NCBI RefSeq assembly: GCF_003931915.1
Contig: NZ_RSAA01000001.1
Location: 1 to 64,000 of the forward strand
Direction of reading: 5' to 3'
DNA length: 64,000 nucleotides
From: Saccharopolyspora rhizosphaerae
GTDB lineage: Bacteria > Actinomycetota > Actinomycetes > Mycobacteriales > Pseudonocardiaceae
Positions 17,235 to 23,886 of this stretch are shown here, piece after piece; positions within the stretch are counted from its first letter, which is position 1, and each line of letters begins with the position of its first letter. A program made the translations under genes and the position numbers. A model generated the notes under the pieces. That model did no database searches and was not told the DNA's origin. It was given only the letters and a program-made list of their open reading frames with translations.

Positions 17235-17286
17235 CGATTAGCACACGAACTGTTAGCGTGTCGTGGAGTGTGGGTAAGCTGACCCC

Positions 17287-17748
17287 GTGCAGACCCCTGA
17301 CCTGGGCGAGGACCCGCTCGCCCTCGACCGCCAGGTGTGCTTCGCGCTCTCGGTGGCCTCCCGGAACGTCATCTCGCTGTACCGGCCGTTGCTCGCACCG
17401 ATGAACCTCACGCACCCGCAGTACCTGGTGATGCTCGCGCTGTGGGAGCGCGCGCCCCGTTCGGTGACCGACCTCTGCGAGGCCCTGCACGCCGACGCCG
17501 CCACGCTGTCCCCGCTGCTGAAACGGCTGGAGTCGGTGGGCTACGTGCTGCGCACCCGCAGCCGCACCGACGAGCGCCGCCTGGAGGTAGCGCTGACCGC
17601 CGAAGGCGAGTCGCTGCGCGCGCAAGCCGAGAAGGTCCCCTACCAGATCGTCGAGACGCTCGGCGTTGGCCTGGTCGACCTCGAAGAGCTCCACACAGCC
17701 CTCACCAAGATCATCAGAAGCAGCCGCCAAGCCCTGGACGCCCGCTGA
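17287..17748 (+). CDS. MarR-family regulator, OhrR-like
   Basis: 153 residues with the MarR winged helix (VTDLCEALHADAATLSPLLKRLESVGYVLRTRSRTDERRL in about 62-101, the wing holding DERR). The N-terminal DRQVCFALSVASRNV carries Cys18 at the position of the peroxide-sensing cysteine of OhrR. It should therefore derepress on organic hydroperoxides. The usual partner peroxidase gene ohr is not adjacent; the target may be the divergent DUF5313 gene or lie elsewhere. Starts at GTG 17287. Confidence 0.85.
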   Translation: MQTPDLGEDPLALDRQVCFALSVASRNVISLYRPLLAPMNLTHPQYLVMLALWERAPRSVTDLCEALHADAATLSPLLKRLESVGYVLRTRSRTDERRLEVALTAEGESLRAQAEKVPYQIVETLGVGLVDLEELHTALTKIIRSSRQALDAR

Positions 17749-17800
17749 CCAACAGCCCTCAGAGCGTCCACGCTGGACACCACGGATGAGCACCGTCTGC

Positions 17801-17946
17801 AGGCGTGGGACTCAGCTCGCACCGCCGCAGGTTCTGAGCGGTTTCGTGGGGAGGACGCCGTGACGCCGTGTGGTGGCACACATCAGGAGCGGCGCACGGA
17901 GTCCACGGAGCCGCTCAGGTTATGCCACCGGCGCCGTGAGCAAAGC
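17801..17946 (-). repeat. Dispersed intergenic repeat, copy C
   Basis: Read on the minus strand it runs from GCTTTGCTCACGGCGCC through CCTGAGCGGCTCCGTGGAC, CGTGCGCCGCTCC, ACCGCTCAGAACCTGC and GGTGCGAGCTGAGTCCC. It fills the gap between two convergent genes. Its head lies about 10 bp after the stop codon of the crotonase gene in the sense direction. Confidence 0.85.
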
Positions 17947-17955
17947 ACGTGAAGG

Positions 17956-18711
17956 CTAGGAGTAGGGAAACTCAGCAGGGCGGCGGTCGAGGAAGGCGCT
18001 GACGCCTTCTCCGGTCTCCCCGGTCTCCTCCGCCACCTGGTGCCAGTGCGCGGCGCGGTCGGTCAGCGGCTCGCCGAGCGCGGCCAGGTCCACGAGCTCC
18101 TTGGCCGCTCGCACGCTCAACTGCGAACGCCCGGCGATGGTCCCGGCGAGCTCGGCCACCCGGACGGCCGGGTCGGAGACGACCTCGTCGACAAGCCGCA
18201 TCCCGAGCGCGCGTCCGGCGTTGAAGAAGTCGGCGGAGAACAGCAGCAGCTTCGCCGCCGACGGGCCGACCAGTTCGGTCAACCGCTCGATGCTCGACGA
18301 CGGGTAGACCACGCCGAGCTTGGCGGGGGTAATGCCGAAGACCGCCGACTCGGCGGCGATCCGCAGGTCGCAGGCCGCGGCGAGCTGGCAACCGCCACCG
18401 ATGCACAGACCGTTGATCAGCGCGATCGTCGGCAGCGGGCAGTTCAGGAGGGCTCGCTCGGCGGGCTCGGTCGCGCTGCCGCGCGGGCCTTCGATCTCGT
18501 GCAGCTCGGTGATGTCGGCCCCCGCGCAGAACGCGTCGCCCGCCCCGGTGAGCACCACGACCCGCACCAGCGGGTCGGCGCTGATCTCGGCGAGCAGCTC
18601 CGGCAGCCGGCGCCACATCGCCGCGTTCATCGCGTTGCGCTTGCCCGGGTTGTCGATCGTGATCCGGGCCACGTTCTGCTCGACTTCCAGCCCCAGTCGG
18701 CCGTCGCTCAT
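17956..18711 (-). CDS. Crotonase-fold (enoyl-CoA hydratase/isomerase family) protein
   Basis: 251 residues with the crotonase layout: NPGKRNAMNAAMW, GAGDAFCAGADITEL (oxyanion hole and CoA binding), INGLCIGGGCQLAAACDLRIA, then GITPAKLGVVYP. In true enoyl-CoA hydratases both catalytic glutamates fall in the last two blocks. Here the first is Gln and the second Ala, so ordinary hydration is doubtful. A decarboxylase, isomerase or hydrolase role is possible. GGAGG four bases before ATG 18711 fixes the start. Apparently monocistronic. Confidence 0.85.
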   Translation of the reverse strand: MSDGRLGLEVEQNVARITIDNPGKRNAMNAAMWRRLPELLAEISADPLVRVVVLTGAGDAFCAGADITELHEIEGPRGSATEPAERALLNCPLPTIALINGLCIGGGCQLAAACDLRIAAESAVFGITPAKLGVVYPSSSIERLTELVGPSAAKLLLFSADFFNAGRALGMRLVDEVVSDPAVRVAELAGTIAGRSQLSVRAAKELVDLAALGEPLTDRAAHWHQVAEETGETGEGVSAFLDRRPAEFPYS

Positions 18712-18795
18712 GCCGCCTCCACGCACCTGTCCGCCTGCCGTCCGGCGGATCGTAACCGCAGATCGACGGCGGTGACCCCGCGTGGTGTCCGGGCT

Positions 18796-18808
18796 AACGA
18801 TCATCGTT
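18796..18808. promoter_or_regulatory. 13-bp palindrome between divergent genes
   Basis: AACGAT-C-ATCGTT is a perfect palindrome around one base, placed between the crotonase gene and the divergent small gene at 18925. It could be an operator of a TetR- or MarR-type repressor. No regulator gene is next to it. Confidence 0.4.
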
Positions 18809-18924
18809 GTGTTCACCTGATCGGGTTTGGCGAGTACGCAGGTCTAGCCTTGCCCGATCGTGCGAAGAACGCGAACAACCGTGAGGATTTGAGCGCAGTG
18901 TTCATGCGGAAGGGTGGCAACAGG

Positions 18925-19125
18925 ATGGATGAGGAGACCCGCGACCGGCTTGCGGAGATCCGCTCGCTGGCGGAGGAGCTGCACCCGGAGACCATCGAGG
19001 CCGAGATCGGCCGCGCCCGGGTGGAGGCCTACCAGGCGGGGATCAAGTTCGCCGCGGACTTCATCGAGCACGGCCCCATGGAGCGCAGCCAGCCCAACGC
19101 CGACATCCCGATGCCACGGCGCTGA
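18925..19125 (+). CDS. Small conserved-looking hypothetical protein
   Basis: 66 residues, acidic and helical (DEETRDRLAEIRSLAEELHPETIEAEIGRARVEAYQAG), no membrane segment or cysteine. I do not recognise a family. The start is uncertain: ATG 18925 gives the compact form and ATG 18904 adds seven residues (MRKGGNR). Codon use fits the surrounding genes, and it lies 100 bp before the cold-shock-like gene on the same strand. A coiled-coil or adaptor role is only a guess. Confidence 0.6.
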   Translation: MDEETRDRLAEIRSLAEELHPETIEAEIGRARVEAYQAGIKFAADFIEHGPMERSQPNADIPMPRR

Positions 19126-19225
19126 CCACCGGTTCTCCGCCGGAGTCGTTGGCCCGGTCGCCGGGGCCCGAGGTACAGTGCTTGGCTTGCGGCCGCGGGT
19201 ACGGGGTGAAGGCGGGGTGCGGTGG

Positions 19226-19615
19226 ATGGTCACCGGCAAGGTCATCAGGTTCGACGAGGTGCGCGGGTACGGCTTCGTGGCGCCGGACGTCGGTGGTGAG
19301 GACGTCTTCATCCACGTCAACGACCTGACCTTCGACAAGCGGCTGGTCGCCCCGGGTGTGGTGGTCGAGTTCGACCTGGAGGACAGCGACCGCGGCCCCA
19401 AGGCCTCCCGCGTCCAGATGCTCCGGCAGTCCGCGACCGCGGACGAGCAGCCCCCGGGTGAGGAGCTCTTCGGCGTCCTCTCGGCCAAGGAGTTCCACGA
19501 GACCGTCACCGAAGCGCTGCTGACCTCCGCGCCCAGCATGACCGCCGAGCAGATCCTGCAGGTCCGCCAGAAGCTCACCCAGATCGCCGTGCGCCACGGC
19601 TGGGTCGACGCCTGA
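19226..19615 (+). CDS. Cold-shock-domain protein with C-terminal extension
   Basis: 129 residues. The first 67 form a cold-shock domain with the RNP1-like GYGFVAPD and RNP2-like VFIHVNDL motifs; the usual KGFGFI is altered. Residues about 75-129 are an extra helical domain (GEELFGVLSAKEFHETVTEALL...AEQILQVRQKLTQIAVRHGWVDA) not found in CspA. This two-part form is known in actinobacteria and differs from the classical 67-residue protein at 53761. It should bind single-stranded RNA or DNA; what the extension contacts is unknown. Confidence 0.87.
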   Translation: MVTGKVIRFDEVRGYGFVAPDVGGEDVFIHVNDLTFDKRLVAPGVVVEFDLEDSDRGPKASRVQMLRQSATADEQPPGEELFGVLSAKEFHETVTEALLTSAPSMTAEQILQVRQKLTQIAVRHGWVDA

Positions 19616-19776
19616 ACCTCGTGCGCCGCACTCCCGTCGGTCGGGTGCGAGGTGCCTCCCGGTGAGCGACGACGCCCTCGGCACGGGACCGGACCAGTCT
19701 CCCAACGGGCGGTCATGGCCGCTTCGGCGCAACCTGGGGGACGGACCCGTCCTGGTCGAGCCGGAGGTGGTCGGCG

Positions 19777-20805
19777 GTGCGAGCGGTGCGAGTGCACGAG
19801 TACGAGCAGAAGCCGGTCCTCGAAGAGGTCCCGGACCCGGTGGTCACCGGCCCCCTGGACGTGCTGGTCGAGATCGACGCGGCCGGGGTGTGCCGCACCG
19901 ACCTGCACATCGTCGAAGGCCAGTGGCAGGACAAGAGCGGCGTGCAGCTGCCCTACGTCATCGGCCACGAGAACGCCGGAACGGTGCGTGAGGTCGGTCC
20001 CGCGGTCTCCGGCACCGCACCCGGTGACCGCGTCATCCTGCACCCGCTGGTGACCTGCGGGCTCTGCCTGGCCTGCCGCTCGGGCGACGACGTGCACTGC
20101 GAGAACTCCACCTTCCCCGGCATCAACACCGACGGCGGCATGGCCGAGCTGATGCTCACCAACGCCCGTTCCGTGGTGCGCTTGGACGAGGGCCTGGAGC
20201 CGGCCGACGTCGCCGCACTCGCCGACGCCGGGCTGACCGCCTACCACGCGGTGCGCAAGGCCGTCCCGCTGCTGCCCGCCGGGACGCACGTGGTGCTCAT
20301 CGGCGCCGGCGGGCTCGGCCACATCGGGCTGCAGTCGTTGCTGGCCATGACGCCCGCCGAGATCACCGTCATCGACCGCTCGCAGCGGGCGCTGGACCTC
20401 GCCGCGGAACTCGGCGCGCACCACACCGTGCTCGCCGACAGGTCCCAAGTGGACAGCGCACTGGACATCACCGGTGGCCGGGGCGCGCACGTCGTGCTCG
20501 ACTTCGTCGGTGAAGGCGGCACCGAGTCAGAGGGCGTGGCGATGACCAGGGACGCGGGCTCGTACTTCGTCATCGGTTACGGCGGGCACGTCGACATCCC
20601 GACCATCGACGTGATTTCCCGCGAGATCAACGTGATCGGCAACCTCGTCGGCTCCTACACCGACCTGGTCGAGCTGATGGCGCTCACCGCGCAGGGCAAG
20701 GTCTCGCTGCGCACCCGCAGGTACTCGCTGGACGAGGCGCTCGACGCGCTCGCCGACCTCGACGCGGGCCGCATCCCAGGCGGCCGGGCGATCCTCGTGC
20801 CCTAG
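19777..20805 (+). CDS. Zinc-dependent alcohol dehydrogenase (propane-cluster type)
   Basis: 342 residues of the medium-chain dehydrogenase family. Catalytic zinc ligands are Cys39 (GVCRTD) and His64-Glu65 (GHENAG). The structural zinc cysteines are in CGLCLACRSGDDVHC. The Rossmann motif is GAGGLGHIG, with an aspartate after strand two (VIDRS) indicating NAD. It closely resembles the alcohol dehydrogenase encoded beside mim/prm propane monooxygenases, which oxidises 2-propanol or related alcohols. GTG 19777 follows GGAGG. Sixteen bases separate it from the amidohydrolase, so the three genes to 22499 form one operon. Confidence 0.88.
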   Translation: MRAVRVHEYEQKPVLEEVPDPVVTGPLDVLVEIDAAGVCRTDLHIVEGQWQDKSGVQLPYVIGHENAGTVREVGPAVSGTAPGDRVILHPLVTCGLCLACRSGDDVHCENSTFPGINTDGGMAELMLTNARSVVRLDEGLEPADVAALADAGLTAYHAVRKAVPLLPAGTHVVLIGAGGLGHIGLQSLLAMTPAEITVIDRSQRALDLAAELGAHHTVLADRSQVDSALDITGGRGAHVVLDFVGEGGTESEGVAMTRDAGSYFVIGYGGHVDIPTIDVISREINVIGNLVGSYTDLVELMALTAQGKVSLRTRRYSLDEALDALADLDAGRIPGGRAILVP

Positions 20806-20820
20806 GAAAGGAAGCCCGTC

Positions 20821-21825
20821 ATGTACGTCAACGGCGACGAGCAGTACTTCATCGTGGACGGTCACATCCACTTCTGGGACGGCACGCCCGCCAACCAGGC
20901 CAACCGGTACGGCACCGGTTTCCTCAACTGCTTCTACGACTACCACTCGAACCTCAGCCCGGACGAGGCCAAGTGGACGCTGGAGCACTTCCAGTCGCAG
21001 GGCGAGGAGGACGTCCTGCACGACCTGTTCGAGGTCGGCTACGTCGACAAGGCCATCTTCCAGCCCACGTACCTGACGGACTTCTTCGTCAACGGCTTCA
21101 ACACGACCGAGCGGGACGGGGCGCTCGCCGAGAAGTACCCGGACCGCTTCATCGTCAACGGCAGCTGGGACCCGCGGGACGAGGAGGAGGGCCTGGTCGC
21201 GCTGGAGCGTGCGGCGGAGCGCTGGAACCTGCGCGGCGTCAAGCTCTACACCGCCGAGTGGAAGGGCGACTCCAAGGGCTGGAAGCTGTCCGACCCGTGG
21301 TCCTACCGGTACCTGGAGAAGTGCCAGGAGCTGGGGATCCGCAACATCCACGTGCACAAAGGCCCCACGATCTACCCGCTCAACCGGGACGCCTTCGACG
21401 TCGCCGACGTCGACGACGCGGCCACCGCGTTCCCGGACCTGAACTTCATCGTCGAGCACTGCGGCCTGCCGCGACTGGAGGACTTCTGCTGGATCGCCAC
21501 CCAGGAACCCAACGTCTACGGCGGTCTGGCGGTGGCGATGCCGTTCATCCACTCCCGCCCGCGCTACTTCGCCCGGATCATCGGCGAGCTGCTGTACTGG
21601 CTGGACGAGAACCGGCTGACCTTCGCCAGCGACTACGCGATCTGGACTCCGAAGTGGCTGATCGAGAAGTTCGTGGACTTCCAGATCCCGGAGGACATGC
21701 AGGACGAGTACGGCGTGCTGACCCCCGAGATCAAGCGCAAGGTGCTGGGCCTGAACCTCGCGCACCTCTACGACATCGAGGTGCCGGTGCAGATCCCGGC
21801 CGCGCGGGAGGCGGTGGCCCGATGA
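20821..21825 (+). CDS. Amidohydrolase of the propane monooxygenase accessory type
   Basis: 334 residues of amidohydrolase family 2. The metal motif is DGHIHFW near residue 14, followed by NIHVHKGPTIYPL, IVEHCGLPR and FASDYAIW (metal Asp). The same protein occurs next to the diiron propane/acetone monooxygenases of Mycobacterium (mimABCD), Gordonia and Rhodococcus (prmABCD), where it is needed for or associated with active oxygenase. Here no oxygenase gene is present. AGGAAAGG precedes ATG 20821, and the stop overlaps the next start as ATGA. Confidence 0.88.
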   Translation: MYVNGDEQYFIVDGHIHFWDGTPANQANRYGTGFLNCFYDYHSNLSPDEAKWTLEHFQSQGEEDVLHDLFEVGYVDKAIFQPTYLTDFFVNGFNTTERDGALAEKYPDRFIVNGSWDPRDEEEGLVALERAAERWNLRGVKLYTAEWKGDSKGWKLSDPWSYRYLEKCQELGIRNIHVHKGPTIYPLNRDAFDVADVDDAATAFPDLNFIVEHCGLPRLEDFCWIATQEPNVYGGLAVAMPFIHSRPRYFARIIGELLYWLDENRLTFASDYAIWTPKWLIEKFVDFQIPEDMQDEYGVLTPEIKRKVLGLNLAHLYDIEVPVQIPAAREAVAR

Positions 21826-22499
21826 CCGCGCCCTCCACTGTGGACGTCAACGCGGTGGAGCGGGCCCTGGGCCAGGTGGTCGATCCGGAGCTGGACCGGC
21901 CGATCACCGAGCTGGGGTTCGTGGCCCGCTGCGAGGTCGACGCCGACCGGGTGGAGGTCGACCTGAGGTTGCCGACCTACTTCTGCGCGCCGAACTTCGC
22001 CTACCTGATGGTCTCCGACGCCCACGACGCGCTCACCGCGCTGCGCGGGGTCGGCAGCGTCGTCGTCCGGCTCCTCGACCACTTCGCGTCCGAGGAGATC
22101 AACGCCGGCGTCGCGGCGGGGGAGGGTTTCGACGCGGCGTTCCCCGGGTTGTCCGCCGGTGAGCTCGACGACCTCCGCGCGGTGTTCCTGCGCAAGGCCC
22201 ACGCGGCCGAGCAGGAACGCCTGGCGGCCGCACTGCTGAAGACCGGCCGGACCCACGGGGAACTGACGGCCCTCACGCTCGACGACGTGCCGGACACGGC
22301 GGCCCTGCGCCGGCACCGCCGCCGCCTGGGGTTCCGCCACGACGGTGCAGCACCCCTCCTGCTGGACGACACCGGCGAACCGCTCACCCCGGAGGACCTC
22401 CCGGCCCGCCTGCGGATCGCCCGCACCACCCGCTACAGCATCGAAGCGAACGCAAGCTGGTGCCAAGGCCTGCTCACCACCCGCTACCCAGAGCCCTAG
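21822..22499 (+). CDS. DUF59/iron-sulfur assembly-like protein of the propane cluster type
   Basis: 225 residues. The N-terminal about 95 residues form a DUF59 (MIP18-like) domain: VERALGQVVDPELDRPITELGFV, then VDLRLPTYFCAPNFAYLMVSD with a conserved cysteine. The C-terminal half is specific to this family and found beside propane monooxygenase genes. It probably helps mature a metal centre of the oxygenase. Translation is coupled to the amidohydrolase through a four-base ATGA overlap. A repeat element starts ten bases after the stop. Confidence 0.85.
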   Translation: MTAPSTVDVNAVERALGQVVDPELDRPITELGFVARCEVDADRVEVDLRLPTYFCAPNFAYLMVSDAHDALTALRGVGSVVVRLLDHFASEEINAGVAAGEGFDAAFPGLSAGELDDLRAVFLRKAHAAEQERLAAALLKTGRTHGELTALTLDDVPDTAALRRHRRRLGFRHDGAAPLLLDDTGEPLTPEDLPARLRIARTTRYSIEANASWCQGLLTTRYPEP

Positions 22500-22508
22500 G
22501 TGTTCGTG

Positions 22509-22626
22509 GTTGCTCTGCTGGGCGGTGCGGGTGGCAGGACCTGAGCGGCTCCGTGGATCCGTGCGCCGCTCCGTGAGCATTGCTGCGGCGTCCCGGCGTA
22601 CTCGCCACGAAGCCCCTCAGAACCTG
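22509..22626 (+). repeat. Dispersed intergenic repeat, copy D
   Basis: Begins GTTGCTCTGCTGGGCGGTG ten bases after the DUF59 stop and in its sense direction. It runs through CCTGAGCGGCTCCGTGGATC and CGAAGCCCCTCAGAACCTG. Its 3' module continues into the tandem array that follows. Confidence 0.85.
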
Positions 22627-23066
22627 CGGTGGTGCGGGTTGGGTCCCGCGTCTGAAGCGGCTGCCGCCGGGGCCGTCTGGATCTTGCGGTGGTGCGGGTT
22701 GGGTCCCGCATCTGGTGAAGCGGCTGCTGTCGAGGCCGTCTGGCTCTTGCGGTGGTGCGGGTTGGGTCCCGCATCTGGTGAAGCGGCTGCTGTCGAGGCC
22801 GTCTGGCTCTTGCGGTGGTGCGGGTTGGGTCCCGCATCTGGAGAAGCGGCTGCCGCCGGGGCCGTCTGGCTCCTGTGGTGGTGCGAGTTTGAGTCCGCAT
22901 GTGGAGCAGCAGAGGCTCCCGCGAGCCGCTTGCTCTTCGTGGTGGTGCGGGTTGAGTCCCACGCTTGGAGAAGCGGCGGCTGCCGCGGGCCGCCTGGGTC
23001 TTGCGGCGGTGCGAGTTGAGTGCTGGGCCTGGGGAGGCGGCTGTCGCCGCGATCCTCGTTGGTTGG
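22627..23066 (+). repeat. Tandem array of about seven units of about 63 bp
   Basis: Units start at 22627, 22687, 22750, 22813, 22876, 22940 and 23004, with lengths 60, 63, 63, 63, 64, 64 and a degenerate last unit. Each begins like CGGTGGTGCGGGTTGGGTCCC, and the second and third are identical. The unit is the 3' module of the dispersed repeat, so the array looks like local expansion of copy D. Because 63 is a multiple of three, spurious long reading frames appear on both strands. The stretch 23067-23468 shows nothing further that I can support. Confidence 0.92.
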
Positions 23067-23468
23067 TCGCTTGTTTCGCGGTAGTTGCCCGGCAGCAGAG
23101 TCTGGGTCGAGTTGTTGATGCTGATGATTGCTTCAGTGTCGAGTGAAATTGATGCTCTTCGGGTGTCGATCAGCTCGGGCCGGGGGGAGGGGGTCGGCTC
23201 CGGAGGGCTGCTGGGTGCGCGTTCTCGCTCGTCGTGCTTCGGCTGGTTCTGCTGGGGTCGAGCGTCGGTGTCCACTTCGGTGTGTGCCGCGCGTGCGGAA
23301 CTGTCCACTGAGGTCGTTGGTCGGGCACGTCGCCTCTACCGGGAAGGGCGTTCGTCGAACGACTCTGAGTTACTCTGCCCACGCCGACCTGCTGCGGTGA
23401 CGTGCCACCTGTGCACGGGTTCTGGGGTCGCAGCCGTGCGGTGGGCTCCGTCCTGGACGGAGTACGCG

Positions 23469-23770
23469 ATGCAACTCCCGCCCTTCCGCGTCTTCACGTG
23501 GGTCATCCTCGCCATCAACGCGCTGTTGCTCGTCTGGGTCATCGGAGGAACCGCCACTCGGCCCGATCCACCGATCCGGCGTCGAACGTCGGTACGGCCC
23601 CCGGGGTCGGCGTCCTATCGCCCTGTGGGTGGCCGTCGATGTCATCCTCGGGATCCTGTGGCTGGTCACCAAGCCGAAGACCCGTGATTGCCCGGTCTGC
23701 GGTGGGACGGGCAAGGGTGCTCAGGTGGAGTGCCGGAGCTGCGGGCACGACTTCGCGCAGGCTGCGCGGT
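23469..23770 (+). pseudogene. Small membrane protein with C-terminal zinc ribbon, two frameshifts
   Basis: Three frames carry one continuous protein. First MQLPPFRVFTWVILAINALL, a membrane helix at 23469 after a GGAG site. Then DPASNVGTAPGVGVL in a second frame from about 23573. Then LWVAVDVILGILWLVTKPKTRDC with a second helix, and a zinc ribbon (CPVCGG...CRSCGHDF) in the third frame from about 23623. Each switch equals one missing base. Actinobacterial proteins of this layout are short, with an N-terminal region like PLDc_N and unknown role. The third frame has no early stop, so the true end is unclear. As read, the gene is broken. Confidence 0.7.
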
Positions 23771-23886
23771 TCGCGCAAAGGGGCGGGGACACACTCCGAA
23801 CCTCGCGTGAAACACAGGGCGGAGCCGGCGACGCTGTCCGGCCGGGGCCGACAGCGGCTTCAGCGCTCATCCGCTCCGGACCGCGG

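Noticed and set aside
22627-23066. CRISPR array
   Set aside because: The 60-64 bp units are continuous repeats without unique spacers and no cas gene is present.
22474-23308. Long open frames on both strands across the tandem array, with repeated Pro/Thr-rich peptides
   Set aside because: They arise because the 63-bp unit is a multiple of three and GC-rich; no ribosome site, no domain, and frames exist on both strands at once.
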